The notes: generated by a model not told the origin, from the sequence alone. Positions 8,161 to 17,736 are shown, counted from the stretch's first letter. The stretch: DNA of 64,000 nt from Allobosea robiniae (GCF_900102525.1 NZ_FNBZ01000005.1:62001-126000); one strand, 5' to 3'. Program-made: numbers and translations.

Positions 8161-9394
8161 CGCAGCCAGAAACACCGAAGCGGCCGCCCGCGAGGAGGCC
8201 GAGCAAGGCTCCTCAGGCGGCGGGGCGGAAATCCGGCAATTCGAGCCGAAGACCTCGCCCCGCGCCGAAACGGTTGCGAAGGACGTGCCGGAGACGAAGC
8301 CGGAGATTCCTGCACAGGTCGCGCCCGGCCCGACGCCGCGGCACCGACGCAACCGCACGCGCCGGCTGCTCTTCGTGCTGCTGCCGATCGCATTCGTCGT
8401 CGGAGGCTATTACTACGTCACCGGCGGGCAGGTGATGTCGACCGACAACGCCTATGTGCAGGCGGATATCCTGGGCATCTCGACCGATGTCGCGGGCATC
8501 GTCGGCGAGATCGACGTGCGCGACAACCAGCCGGTGAAGGCCGGCGACGTGCTGTTCCGCCTCGACGACAGGCAGTTCCGCTTCGCGCTGGAGCGGGCCG
8601 ACGCCCAGATCGGCGTGGTCGGCAACGACCTCGCGGCGCTGAAGGCCAGCTACAAGGGCATGCAGAGCCAGATCGAGCAGGCCCATAGCGACATCGCCTT
8701 CTACGAAACCGCGTTCAAGCGCCAGCAGGACCTCGCCACCAAGTCGGTCGCCTCGCAGGCGACCTTCGACCAGGCCAGGCATGACCTCGACAGCGCCCGG
8801 CTGAAGCTGGCGCAGCTCGAAAGCCAGCTCGCCGGCATCGCCGCCAATCTCAACGGCAAGCCCGATGCACCGGCCGAGGATCACCCGCGCTACAAGGATG
8901 CCGTCGCGGCCCGCGCCGAGGCCCAGCGCCAGCTCGACCACACGACGGTGCGCGCGCCGATGGACGGCATCGTCACCAATGTGCCCTCCCTGCAGAAGGG
9001 CCAGTATCTGGAGGCGGCGACCAACGCTTTCAGCCTGGTCTCGACCGACCATGTCTGGGTCCAGGCCAATCCGAAGGAGACCGAGCTCACCTGGGTGAAG
9101 CCCGGCCAGGAGGCGGAGGTCTATGTCGACACCTATCCGGGCGCCGTCTGGAAGGGCACGGTGGACAGCATCAGCCCGGCCTCGGCCGCGAGCTTCTCGC
9201 TGCTGCCGGCGCAGAACACCAGCGGCAACTGGGTGAAGGTCGTGCAGCGCATCGCCATGCGCGTGAAGATCGAGACGCCGCCCGACCAGCCCCGGCTTCG
9301 TGCCGGCATGAGCGTGACGCTCGACATCGACACCGGCCATGCCCGCGGCCTGCCAGGCTTCGTCGGCGAGGCCGTCGGCAAGGTCAGCCAGTAG
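8153..9394 (+). CDS. HlyD/EmrA-type membrane fusion protein
   Basis: 413 aa. A charged, Pro-rich cytoplasmic N-terminus (about 65 residues) leads to one membrane helix, LLFVLLPIAFVVGGYYYV (about residues 70-87). The periplasmic part has the EmrA order: first lipoyl half with STDNAYVQADI, a coiled-coil hairpin (about residues 155-230), second lipoyl half with VRAPMDGIVTNV, and a beta-barrel with VWVQANPKETEL. It overlaps the marR stop by 8 nt and ends 15 bp before the MFS pump gene, so the three are co-transcribed. It would couple the EmrB-like pump to an outer-membrane channel; no TolC homologue lies in the window. Confidence 0.93.
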   Translation: MDDAARNTEAAAREEAEQGSSGGGAEIRQFEPKTSPRAETVAKDVPETKPEIPAQVAPGPTPRHRRNRTRRLLFVLLPIAFVVGGYYYVTGGQVMSTDNAYVQADILGISTDVAGIVGEIDVRDNQPVKAGDVLFRLDDRQFRFALERADAQIGVVGNDLAALKASYKGMQSQIEQAHSDIAFYETAFKRQQDLATKSVASQATFDQARHDLDSARLKLAQLESQLAGIAANLNGKPDAPAEDHPRYKDAVAARAEAQRQLDHTTVRAPMDGIVTNVPSLQKGQYLEAATNAFSLVSTDHVWVQANPKETELTWVKPGQEAEVYVDTYPGAVWKGTVDSISPASAASFSLLPAQNTSGNWVKVVQRIAMRVKIETPPDQPRLRAGMSVTLDIDTGHARGLPGFVGEAVGKVSQ

Positions 9395-9409
9395 AAGAGG
9401 CCGCCTGCC

Positions 9410-10960
9410 ATGGCCAGTGCCGCCACTCCGGCCGGAGCACCCGTCGCCAATCGTGGCGCCATCACCGCCTGCGTGATCCTCGCGGTCATCATGCAGGCGC
9501 TCGACACCACTATCGCCAATGTCGCGCTGCCCTATATCCAGGGCAGCGTCTCGGCGAGCGCGGACCAGATCAACTGGGTCCTGACCTCCTACATCGTCGC
9601 CGCGGCGATCATGACGCCGCCCTCCGGCTTCCTCGCTGCCCGCTTCGGCCGCAAGCGGGTGCTGTCCGTCGCGATCATCGGCTTCGTCGTGGCCTCGATC
9701 CTGTGCGGGGCAGCGCAATCGCTGACGCAGATCGTCGGCTTCCGGCTGATGCAGGGGTTTTTCGGAGCGTCGCTCGTGCCGCTTTCGCAGAGCATCCTGC
9801 TCGACATCTACACGCCGGAAGAGCGCGGCTCCGCCATGGCGCTGTTCGGCATCTCGGTCATGGTCGGGCCGGTGCTCGGGCCCGTGCTCGGCGGCTGGCT
9901 GACCGAGAACATCTCCTGGCGCTGGGTGTTCTACATCAACCTGCCGCTCGGCATCCTGGCGCTGGCCGGGGTCTCCGCCTTCGTCACGGAGACCAGGTCG
10001 AGCGCGCTGGCCAAGCTCGACTGGACCGGGTTCGGGGCGCTCAGCATCGCGATCGGCGCACTCCAGCTCTTCCTCGACCGCGGCGCCCAGCTCGACTGGT
10101 TCGACTCGCCGGAGATCATCGTCGAGGCGGCGATCTGCGTCGGGGCGCTCTACATCCTCGTCGTGCACACCTTCACGGCGGAGAATTCCTTCATCAAGCC
10201 GCGGCTCTTCCTCGACCGGAACTTCAATGTCGGCCTGATCTTCATCTTCATCGTCGGCATCTGCTACCTGGCCTCGCTCGCGCTGCTCACACCCTTCCTG
10301 CAGACGCTGCTGGGCTATCCCGTGGTGACCGCCGGCATCGTCATGGGCCCACGTGGCCTGGGCACGATGGCCTGCATGTTCCTGGTCGGCCGGCTGATCG
10401 GCAAGGTCGACACGCGCATCCTGCTCGGCGCCGGTTTCCTGGTCAGCGCCTGGGCGATGTACGACATGGCCGGCTGGACACCGGATGTCTCGCAGCAACG
10501 GATCATGTTCACCGGCTTCGTCCAGGGCGGCGGCCTCGGCCTGCTCTTCGTGCCGCTGACGACGATCACCTTCGCGACGCTGCCGGCGGAATATCGCGGC
10601 GACGGCACCGGCCTCTACAACCTCTCGCGCAATATCGGCTCCAGCGTCGGCATCTCGCTGGTCAGCTATCTCCTGACCCGCAACGTGCAGGTCAACCATG
10701 CCGAGATCGCCAATTACGTGACGCCCTATAACCGCCTCTTCGAAATCCCCGCGATCAAGCATGCCTGGGATCCGGCGACGCTCGCCGGACGCGCCGCGCT
10801 GGACGAGGTCATCACCCGCCAGGCGACGATCATCGCCTATATCGACGATTTCAAGCTCCTGATGATCCTCTGCCTCGCGGCCCTGCCCTTCCTCGTTTTG
10901 CTGCGCACGCCGCGCCAGGAGGCTGCGCCAGCCGACGATCACGCCATGGTCATGGAATAG
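9410..10960 (+). CDS. DHA2 family MFS multidrug efflux transporter (EmrB-like)
   Basis: 516 aa with about 14 hydrophobic helices, the DHA2 size. Helix 1 has the family motif LDTTIANVALPYI (about residues 31-43). Loop 2-3 has GFLAARFGRKRV (MFS motif A), and the helix 5 region has GPVLGPVLGGWL (motif C, typical of drug:H+ antiporters). It is the third gene of the marR-emrA-emrB unit. Predicted role: proton-driven export of hydrophobic toxic compounds together with the fusion protein. Nothing in the sequence gives the substrate. Confidence 0.93.
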   Translation: MASAATPAGAPVANRGAITACVILAVIMQALDTTIANVALPYIQGSVSASADQINWVLTSYIVAAAIMTPPSGFLAARFGRKRVLSVAIIGFVVASILCGAAQSLTQIVGFRLMQGFFGASLVPLSQSILLDIYTPEERGSAMALFGISVMVGPVLGPVLGGWLTENISWRWVFYINLPLGILALAGVSAFVTETRSSALAKLDWTGFGALSIAIGALQLFLDRGAQLDWFDSPEIIVEAAICVGALYILVVHTFTAENSFIKPRLFLDRNFNVGLIFIFIVGICYLASLALLTPFLQTLLGYPVVTAGIVMGPRGLGTMACMFLVGRLIGKVDTRILLGAGFLVSAWAMYDMAGWTPDVSQQRIMFTGFVQGGGLGLLFVPLTTITFATLPAEYRGDGTGLYNLSRNIGSSVGISLVSYLLTRNVQVNHAEIANYVTPYNRLFEIPAIKHAWDPATLAGRAALDEVITRQATIIAYIDDFKLLMILCLAALPFLVLLRTPRQEAAPADDHAMVME

Positions 10961-11110
10961 CGGAGAGCCGTGGCGGCACGCGCGGAACAAGGCAGGCATG
11001 GCCAAGGGCGCCGTCAAAAATAGTCAGTCCAACGAGCCTGCACATGGTTGCCGTGGCTCATCGAGCGGCGACGGGCGCGGGCCTTGCGGCGCGGCCTCTC
11101 AACTTCAGCG

Positions 11111-11305
11111 ATGTATCGCATCCTGCCCCTGACCGGACAAAGCGGCGGCCTCGCCACCATGCTGCTCTGCATCGGTCTGACCCTGGCGCTGTCCTGGCTC
11201 GTCTATCGCCTGGTCGAACGCCCGATGATCCGGTTCGGGCGCTCGCTATCGTCGATAGGCGATGCTCCCGCCGGCTATTCCATCGCCTTGAAGCGGTTCA
11301 GATAG
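11111..11305 (+). pseudogene. C-terminal remnant of an acyltransferase-3 (OafA/OpgC-like) gene
   Basis: A short frame (an ATG at 11111; open from 11048) encodes one membrane helix, then LSWLVYRLVERPMIRFGRSL. The YRxxERPxxRxGR ending is the hallmark C-terminus of acyltransferase family 3 proteins, which normally have 350-650 aa and ten helices. Nothing upstream in 10961-11110 supplies the missing body. The frame runs 31 bp into the convergent 3' end of the opgG-like gene. OpgC, which decorates periplasmic glucans, belongs to this family, so a decayed opgC-like gene next to opgG is a reasonable inference but not shown. The rest of 10961-11274 holds no recognisable gene. Confidence 0.5.
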
Positions 11306-13017
11306 GTTTCCTTGTTCGTCGCGGCCTGCGACGGCGGCAGCCTGAACTTCCAGGTCTCGGTCAGCGTGCGGTCGCCCAGCTTCAGGACCGCATCGAGATC
11401 GGACGAAGCGGCCGGGTTCTTCAGCTTGACCCGATAGGTGAGACGCCAGCCCTGGGTCGCCGGGTTGGGCTGCAATTCGGTGCCGACGATCTCGACATTG
11501 TCGCTGGCGTTGACCGCAGCGGTCGGCCGAACGCCTTTCGGCAGCTTGCGCAGCGACGGCCCCTGGAAATCGATCAGGAAGGCGAGCGTGCCGTCGCCGG
11601 CACGGATCAGGTTGGATTGATAGACCTCGCCGGTCGCGCGCATCGTCTGCGCGACATGGGAGACGTCGCCCTTCATCAGCGCCGGCTCGTCCATCGTCCA
11701 GTGCATGCGATAATCGAAGCGCATCGGCTCGCCGAACGGGGGCCTGTTCTCGGGCACCCAGAGCGTGACGATATTGTCGTTGGTCTCGTCGGCGGTGGGG
11801 ATCTCGACGAGGCGGACATTGCCCTTGCCCCAGTCGTTGGTCGGCTCGATCCAGGCGCTGGGGCGCAGATCGTAGCGATCCTTCAGGTCCTCATAGCGCG
11901 AGAATTCGCGCCCGCGCTGGAGCAGGCCGAAGCCCTTCGGATTCTCGGCCGCGATGTCGCTGATCGCCACCATCGACGGGTTGACCAGCGGGCGCCAGAT
12001 CCACTCGCCATTGCCGCCGCGGACGGCCAGCCCGTTGGAATCATGGATCGCAGGGCGGAAATTCGGGGTCTGCGACGGCTGCTGCGGACCGTAGAGGAAC
12101 ATGCTGGTCAAAGGCGCGATGCCGAGCGTCGTGGGCGACGCGCCCTGCCGCAGGAAAATGCGCGCCTTGACGCTGAGCACGGCGTCCGAGCCCGGCACCA
12201 GCGTGAACTCATAGGCGCCGGAAGCCCGCACCGAATCCATCAGGGCGTAGAAGGTCAGGTGCCGGTCCTTCGGCTTCGGGCGACGCAGCCAGAATTCGCG
12301 GAAGGCGGGGAACTCCTCGGCGATCGGCAAGCCGGTATCGATCGCAAGGCCACGCCCCGACAGGCCGTAGATCTGCTTCTTGCCGATGACGCGGAAATAG
12401 CTGGCGCCGAGCACGCTCATGATCTCGTCGAGCTTGCCGGGCTGGTTGATCGGGTAGACCACACGGAAACCCGCCCAGCCGAGCTTGCTCGTCGCCTCAC
12501 GGTCGAAATGCAGATCGGCAAAATCGAAGCGCCCGGCATCGTAGGGAATTTCATGCGCAGCGCCGTCGACGATCTCGCTGATCTTCACCGGCGTGTTGAA
12601 CTGCATGCCCTGATGGTAGAATGCCAGCTTGAAGGGCGTCTTGTATTCCATCCAGGCGAAGCGCTCGGGCTTGGGCTGCATCTTCTGGTAATCGGCGAAC
12701 TGCATCTTGCTGAAGACGTCGGGCAGGTTGCTGACCGGCGCGACATAAGGCGCATCCGCCAGCGCCTTGGCCTTGGCGACCACGTCGTCCAGCCCGAATT
12801 TCGGGCGCTGCTGCGCGAAAGCCGCCGACCCGGCGAAGGCCGCCACGGCCAGCCAGCCGAGCACCATGCCAAGTCGCGCCGTGCCAAGCCGCGCGACGCC
12901 GGGCCTGCCCCGGCCTGTTCCACACCAAGCCAGTACCGGCATCAGCAGGCTTCGAGCCGAGGACGAAAGCCGGGCCGCGATGCGGGCCCCGCCAGCGGAA
13001 CGGGTCGACAAGTTCAA
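11275..13017 (-). CDS. mdoG: Periplasmic glucan biosynthesis protein OpgG/MdoG
   Basis: 580 aa. The TTG at 13017 is chosen because AAGGAG stands 5 nt before it; this gives a long n-region ahead of the hydrophobic signal segment MVLGWLAVAAFAGSAAFA (residues 51-68). The mature protein has the MdoG order: an N-terminal beta-sandwich with FAWMEYKTPFKLAFYHQGM, GFRVVYPINQPGKLDE, SYFRVIGKKQIYGLSGRGL and PLTSMFLYGPQQ, then the Ig-like C-terminal domain. Known role: synthesis or modification of osmoregulated periplasmic beta-glucans together with the membrane glucosyltransferase OpgH. No opgH homologue is adjacent, and an acyltransferase-3 remnant abuts the 3' end. Divergent from the GH3 gene across 178 bp. 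Confidence 0.93.
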   Translation of the reverse strand: MNLSTRSAGGARIAARLSSSARSLLMPVLAWCGTGRGRPGVARLGTARLGMVLGWLAVAAFAGSAAFAQQRPKFGLDDVVAKAKALADAPYVAPVSNLPDVFSKMQFADYQKMQPKPERFAWMEYKTPFKLAFYHQGMQFNTPVKISEIVDGAAHEIPYDAGRFDFADLHFDREATSKLGWAGFRVVYPINQPGKLDEIMSVLGASYFRVIGKKQIYGLSGRGLAIDTGLPIAEEFPAFREFWLRRPKPKDRHLTFYALMDSVRASGAYEFTLVPGSDAVLSVKARIFLRQGASPTTLGIAPLTSMFLYGPQQPSQTPNFRPAIHDSNGLAVRGGNGEWIWRPLVNPSMVAISDIAAENPKGFGLLQRGREFSRYEDLKDRYDLRPSAWIEPTNDWGKGNVRLVEIPTADETNDNIVTLWVPENRPPFGEPMRFDYRMHWTMDEPALMKGDVSHVAQTMRATGEVYQSNLIRAGDGTLAFLIDFQGPSLRKLPKGVRPTAAVNASDNVEIVGTELQPNPATQGWRLTYRVKLKNPAASSDLDAVLKLGDRTLTETWKFRLPPSQAATNKETYLNRFKAME

Positions 13018-13195
13018 GCTAGCTCCTTAAAGGTGACATCGACGGGACGGAGCGCGCCCGCCCTATCTTGGCAGTGGCGCACCCGAGCACAAATGCCCAT
13101 CATCGCCACAAGGGTCAAGGAATGAGCGCCGTTCTCCCCGAACCGCTCCCGCGCTATTCTTCGCCGCCCTCCATCCAGCCGCCCTCTCTTCTCAA

Positions 13196-15610
13196 GTGAA
13201 CGAACTCAGCATGGATCATTCGAACGGTGCGCCGGCTTCCCGCGAGCTGGAGACGGTGTCCTGCCAGGACGAGACAGGGAACGGCCTGTCCCGCCGACAG
13301 GCGCTCGGCGCCATGGCGACGGCCGCCTTTGCGGCCGGAATGGCCGTGTTTCCCGCCGCTGCAAGGCCCAAAATGGCCCGCACCGCCGATCCGGCCGCCA
13401 CGAAGAAGGCCTTCGTCGACAAGCTGATCGCCCGGATGACGGTCGACGAGAAGGTCGGCCAATTGCGGCTGATCAGTATCGGCCCGGAAATGCCCCATGC
13501 CAAGCTGATGGACGAGGTCGCGGCCGGGCGGATCGCCGGTTCGTTCAACACCGTGGTCCGGCGCGACAATCGGCCGCTCCAGGAGGCCGCCGTCAACCGC
13601 AGCCGCCTGAAGATCCCGCTCTTCTTTGCCTATGACGTGGTGCATGGCCATCGCACCACCTTCCCGATCCCGCTCGGCCTCGCGGCAAGCTTCGACATGG
13701 CCGTGATCGAGCGCATGGCCCGCGTCTCGGCGGTCGAGGCCTGCAATGACGGCGTCGACATGACCTTCGCGCCGATGGTCGACATCAGCCGCGATCCGCG
13801 CTGGGGCCGCACCTCGGAGGGCTTCGGCGAGGATCCCTATCTCGTCAGCGAATGCGCCCGGGCCAGCGTGCGCGGTTTCCAGGGCACCTCGCCCGACCAG
13901 CCGGACACGATCATGGCCGCGGTGAAGCATTTCGCGCTCTACGGCGCGGTCGAGGGCGGGCGCGACTACAACACGGTCGACATGAGCCCGCTGCGCATGC
14001 ACCAGGTTTATCTGCCGCCCTACAAGGCGGCGATCGACGCGGGTTCCGGTGGCGTCATGGTCGCGCTCAACTCGGTCAACGGCGTGCCGGCCACCTCCAA
14101 TACCTGGCTGATGCAGGATCTGCTGCGCAAGCAATGGGGCTTCAAGGGCGTCACCGTCAGCGACCATGGCGCGATCACGGAGCTGACGCGCCATGGCGTC
14201 GCCCGCGACAACCGCGAGGCCGCCAAGCTCGCGATCAAGGCCGGCATCGACCTCAGCATGGCTGATCAGGTCTATCTCGCCGAGGTTCCCGGCCTGATCG
14301 CCTCGGGCGAGATCAAGATGGCCGAGCTCGACGCCTGCGTGCGCGAGGTGCTCGGCGCCAAATACGACATGGGCCTGTTCGCCAACCCGTTCCTGCGCAT
14401 GGGCAAGGCGGAGGACGATCCCGTCGATGTGCGCTCGAACGACCGCCTGCATCGCGAGCCGGCCCGCGAAATCGCCCGCGAGACCATCGTGCTGCTGGAG
14501 AACCGCAACCAGACCCTGCCGCTGAAGAAGCAGGGCACGATCGCGCTCGTCGGGCCGCTGGCCGATTCCGGACTCGACATCCTCGGCAGCTGGTCGGCGC
14601 AGGGCGTCGCCGAGCAGGCCGTCACGGTCAAAGCCGGCATCGAGAAGGCGATCGAGGGCAAGGCCAAGCTCCTGACCGCGCGCGGCGCTAACGTGCTCGA
14701 CGACCCGAAGATCGTCGAATACCTGAACTTCCTGAACTGGGACAAACCCGAGGTCATCCAGGACCCGCGCCCGATCGACGTGATGATCGAGGAGGCCGTC
14801 ACTGTGGCCAACCAGGCCGATGTGGTGATCGCGGTCGTCGGCGAGGTCCGCGGCATGTCGCATGAATCATCGAGCCGCGTCACGATCGAGATGCCGGGCT
14901 CGCAGCGCAAGCTGCTCCAGGCGCTGAAGGCGACCGGCAAGCCGCTCGTCGTCCTGCTGATGAACGGCCGCCCGCTCGCGATCGGCTGGGAAAAGGACAA
15001 TGCCGACGCGCTGCTGGAGACCTGGTACACCGGCACCGAGGGCGGCAACGCCATCGCCGACATCCTGTTCGGCGACCACAACCCCTCGGCCAAGCTGCCG
15101 ATCAGCTTCCCGCGCTCGGCCGGGCAGATCCCGACCTATTACAACGCGCTGCGGATCGGGCGCCCCTATACGGAGGGCAAGCCCGGCAACTACACCTCGC
15201 AGTATTTCGAGGAGGAGCAGGGCGCGCTCTATCCGTTCGGCTTCGGACTGAGCTTCAGCACGTTCACCCTGACCGACCTCAAGCTCTCGGCCAGCCGCAT
15301 CAAGCGCGGCGAGAAACTGACCGCCGAGGCGACGCTGACCAATGCCGGCAGCTTCGAAGGCGCCAATGTCGTCCAGCTCTATATCGCCGATCCCTATGCC
15401 TCGATCGCCCGGCCGGTGAAGGAGCTGAAGGGCTTCCAGAAGGTCTCGCTCAAGCCCGGCGAAGCCAGAGTCGTGCGTTTCGAGATCGGCCCCGACCAGC
15501 TCAAATTCGTCAACGGCGACCTGAAGGAGGTCGTCGAGAACGGGCAGTTCAACGTCCAGCTCGGCCTCGATTCCCGCAATGTGCTGGAGCAGTCGTTCCT
15601 GCTGGGGTGA
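13196..15610 (+). CDS. bglX: Glycoside hydrolase family 3 beta-glucosidase (BglX-like), probably Tat-exported
   Basis: 804 aa from a GTG; an ATG at 13211 is an alternative and neither has a clear Shine-Dalgarno. A twin-arginine segment LSRRQALGAM (RR at residues 33-34) precedes a hydrophobic stretch ending VFPAAA, indicating Tat export to the periplasm. The GH3 N-domain contains DMTFAPMVDISRDPRWGRTS and the catalytic segment GVTVSDHGAITEL, with the nucleophile Asp at about residue 323. The GH3 C-domain and a fibronectin-III-like domain (about residues 690-800) follow, as in E. coli BglX. Beta-glucosides are released from the non-reducing end. Its position beside the periplasmic glucan gene opgG raises the possibility of glucan trimming or recycling. 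Confidence 0.93.
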   Translation: MNELSMDHSNGAPASRELETVSCQDETGNGLSRRQALGAMATAAFAAGMAVFPAAARPKMARTADPAATKKAFVDKLIARMTVDEKVGQLRLISIGPEMPHAKLMDEVAAGRIAGSFNTVVRRDNRPLQEAAVNRSRLKIPLFFAYDVVHGHRTTFPIPLGLAASFDMAVIERMARVSAVEACNDGVDMTFAPMVDISRDPRWGRTSEGFGEDPYLVSECARASVRGFQGTSPDQPDTIMAAVKHFALYGAVEGGRDYNTVDMSPLRMHQVYLPPYKAAIDAGSGGVMVALNSVNGVPATSNTWLMQDLLRKQWGFKGVTVSDHGAITELTRHGVARDNREAAKLAIKAGIDLSMADQVYLAEVPGLIASGEIKMAELDACVREVLGAKYDMGLFANPFLRMGKAEDDPVDVRSNDRLHREPAREIARETIVLLENRNQTLPLKKQGTIALVGPLADSGLDILGSWSAQGVAEQAVTVKAGIEKAIEGKAKLLTARGANVLDDPKIVEYLNFLNWDKPEVIQDPRPIDVMIEEAVTVANQADVVIAVVGEVRGMSHESSSRVTIEMPGSQRKLLQALKATGKPLVVLLMNGRPLAIGWEKDNADALLETWYTGTEGGNAIADILFGDHNPSAKLPISFPRSAGQIPTYYNALRIGRPYTEGKPGNYTSQYFEEEQGALYPFGFGLSFSTFTLTDLKLSASRIKRGEKLTAEATLTNAGSFEGANVVQLYIADPYASIARPVKELKGFQKVSLKPGEARVVRFEIGPDQLKFVNGDLKEVVENGQFNVQLGLDSRNVLEQSFLLG

Positions 15611-15635
15611 GCGGGCCAGGCAGGCGCTCAGGTCG

Positions 15636-15689
15636 CGATCGCAGCATGGGCACCATGCCGCGATCGGAGCGCTGCATGAGGGCGCTCCG
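15636..15689 (+). terminator. Two consecutive hairpins after bglX
   Basis: Hairpin 1 (15636-15666) pairs CGATCGC-A-GCATGG with CCATGC-C-GCGATCG around a GCA loop. Hairpin 2 (15665-15689) pairs CGGAGCGC with GCGCTCCG around a 9 nt loop. They overlap by two bases, so they may compete. There is no U-tract. Probable transcription end of bglX, 26 bp after its stop. Confidence 0.55.
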
Positions 15690-15824
15690 TGTCGCGTAAC
15701 GTCGTGGAAAGGCTACCTGCGGTATTGTGAGGCCACACTCCAAGAGTTCTCCTGACTCATGGAGTGATCGCTCGATATGCTCGATCGAACGCCCGCAATA
15801 GAGAGTCGTGCAGGTCTATCGCCC

Positions 15825-17237
15825 ATGTCTTCGAAGATTATACCTGTCGTGATGTGTGGCGGCTCCGGGACCCGGCTGTGGCCGGTTTCGCGCGACACGA
15901 TGCCGAAGCAGTTCATTTCGCTTTTCGGCCAGGATTCCACCTTCCAGCGGGTCATGAGGCTGGTTTCGAACGACAAGGTCTTCGCGCCTGCGATCGTCAT
16001 CACCAATGTCGCGTATCGCTTCACGGTTCAGGAGCAGATTCAGGCCTGCGGGGCGACGGGGCAGATCGTGCTCGAACCGATGCGGCGTGATTCCGCGGCA
16101 GCCGTCGCAGCGGCGACCGAGCTTGCGCTTGCCCGCGACCCCGACGCCATCGTCGGCGTTTTCGCGGCCGACCATGTCGTCCAGGATGGCGATCTTTTCG
16201 TCGAAACCTGCCGCATCGCGGGGCTCGTCGCCGCACAGGGGCAGATCGTCACGATCGGCATCCCTCCGACCTCTCCAGCCACCGGCTACGGCTATATCCA
16301 GCCCGGGGACGAGCTCCAGGACGGAGCCCGCCGCATCGCCGCCTTCGTCGAGAAGCCCGATGCCAGGCGCGCAGCACAATACCTGCTGGACGGATATCTC
16401 TGGAACTCCGGCAATTTCATTTTCGACGCGGCCACCATGCGGGCTGAACTCGAGACGTTCGAGCCGGATGTCATGGCCCCGGTTTCCGAGGCCATTGCCC
16501 GGGCCGAGCCCGATCTCGATTTCCTGCTGCTGGATTCCACAGCCTTCGGCCAGGCCAAGACCATCTCGATCGACTATGCGGTGATGGAACGCACCCGGAA
16601 AGCGGCCGTCGTCGCCGGCAATTTCGGCTGGTCGGATGTCGGCGGCTGGTCGGCGGTCTGGGAGCTTTCCGAAAAGGACCCGGACGGTAACGTCATCGAC
16701 GGGCGCGGCTATGTGCTGAACGGCGCGAACAACCTCATCCGGTCCGAAGATGCGGTGGTGGCGGTGATTGGCCTCGACGACATCGCGGTCATTTCGACAC
16801 GCGACGCCGTTCTCGTCGCGCCCAAGGCGAAGGCCGACCAGGTCAAGGAGATGGTGGCGCTGATCACCGCCCATGGCGAGTCGGAAGCCGGTGCCCATCG
16901 CGAAATCCAGCGCCCCTGGGGGAAATATCTCTCGGTCGACACGGGCGCGCGCTATCAGGTGAAACGCATCACCGTGAAGCCGGGCGGCGTTCTTTCACTG
17001 CAGAAGCACTATCACCGCGCCGAGCATTGGGTGGTGGTGCGCGGCACCGCCGAAGTGACGCGCAACGACGAGACCATCATCGTGCATGAGACGGAATCGA
17101 TCTATCTGCCGATCGGCTGCCTGCATCGCATGGCCAATCCCGGCAAGATACCGCTCGAGCTGATCGAGGTTCAGGTCGGCTCCTATCTCGGCGAAGACGA
17201 CATCGTTCGTATCGAGGACATCTACAGGCGCGTCTGA
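15825..17237 (+). CDS. manC: Mannose-1-phosphate guanylyltransferase / mannose-6-phosphate isomerase, bifunctional
   Basis: 470 aa from the ATG at 15825 (MSSKIIPVVMCGG), where the family usually starts; an in-frame ATG at 15777 adds 16 unconserved residues. The nucleotidyltransferase part opens with MCGGSGTRLWPVSRD, followed by MPKQF (pyrophosphorylase signature), and contains FVEKPD and WNSGNF. The C-terminal cupin (about residue 365 on) has RPWGKYLSVD and LQKHYHRAEHWVVV, the metal-binding type II phosphomannose isomerase site. The protein makes GDP-mannose from fructose-6-phosphate with a phosphomannomutase encoded elsewhere, supplying surface polysaccharides. It stands alone between hairpins and is not joined to the capsule locus 26 kb downstream. 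Confidence 0.94.
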   Translation: MSSKIIPVVMCGGSGTRLWPVSRDTMPKQFISLFGQDSTFQRVMRLVSNDKVFAPAIVITNVAYRFTVQEQIQACGATGQIVLEPMRRDSAAAVAAATELALARDPDAIVGVFAADHVVQDGDLFVETCRIAGLVAAQGQIVTIGIPPTSPATGYGYIQPGDELQDGARRIAAFVEKPDARRAAQYLLDGYLWNSGNFIFDAATMRAELETFEPDVMAPVSEAIARAEPDLDFLLLDSTAFGQAKTISIDYAVMERTRKAAVVAGNFGWSDVGGWSAVWELSEKDPDGNVIDGRGYVLNGANNLIRSEDAVVAVIGLDDIAVISTRDAVLVAPKAKADQVKEMVALITAHGESEAGAHREIQRPWGKYLSVDTGARYQVKRITVKPGGVLSLQKHYHRAEHWVVVRGTAEVTRNDETIIVHETESIYLPIGCLHRMANPGKIPLELIEVQVGSYLGEDDIVRIEDIYRRV

Positions 17238-17261
17238 GAGGCGCTGCGAAGCACCTCTCAG
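17234..17261 (+). terminator. Hairpin at the end of manC
   Basis: Eight-base arms CTGAGAGG and CCTCTCAG enclose a 12 nt loop. The stem includes the manC stop codon and lies just before the convergent 3' end of the VOC gene, so it may end transcription from both sides. No U-tract. Confidence 0.5.
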
Positions 17262-17289
17262 GATCGCGTCGGATTTCTGAAGCTGCGGC

Positions 17290-17736
17290 TCAGCCCTGCG
17301 CCGGCTTCCAGTCGGCAGCGGGGATGGTGTTGATCATCCAGGGGATGCCGAATTTATCGACGAGCGAGCCGAAGCCCGGCGACCAGAAGGTTTCGCTGAA
17401 CGGCATGACGGCCCGCCCGCCCGCGCCGAGCTGGTCGAACCAGCGCTGCCCCTCTGCCTTGTCGCCGGTATGCAGGGTGACGTCGAAGCCGTTCTTGGGC
17501 TTGTCGACATTGGGGGCCCAGGCGGTATCCATATCGGCGCCCATCAGGGCCTGGTCACCGACCTCCAGCCAGCAATGCATCAGCCAGGTCTTGTACTTCT
17601 CGTCGGTGATCGGCATCCCCGGCGGCGCGTCGCCATAGGGTATGGCGGCGGTGATCTTTCCGCCGAGGACCTGGGCGTAGAAATCGAATGCCGCCCGGCA
17701 CTCTCCTCGGAAGCTCAAGCTGGTCACGATCTTCAT
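17290..17736 (-). CDS. VOC family protein (PhnB-like)
   Basis: 148 aa, close to the usual PhnB/YjdN length. It starts MKIVTSLSFRGECRAAFDFY, the classic opening of this glyoxalase-fold group, continues with YAQVLGGKITAAIPYGDAP and ends with FGSLVDKFGIPWMIN, the conserved GxLxDxFGxxWxI block. Cytoplasmic. Despite the PhnB label, these proteins have no proven role in phosphonate use, and the typical metal ligands are not obvious. It points away from the carboxylase operon across 282 bp. Confidence 0.9.
   Translation of the reverse strand: MKIVTSLSFRGECRAAFDFYAQVLGGKITAAIPYGDAPPGMPITDEKYKTWLMHCWLEVGDQALMGADMDTAWAPNVDKPKNGFDVTLHTGDKAEGQRWFDQLGAGGRAVMPFSETFWSPGFGSLVDKFGIPWMINTIPAADWKPAQG

Noticed and set aside
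8213-11017. A 934-codon minus-strand frame opposite emrA/emrB
   Set aside because: Antisense shadow of two well-recognised genes; low-complexity composition and no family resemblance.
11044-13125. A 693-codon plus-strand frame across the opgG region
   Set aside because: It is the antisense shadow of the opgG gene in GC-rich DNA; its residues are Arg/Asp/Gly-rich with no domain pattern.
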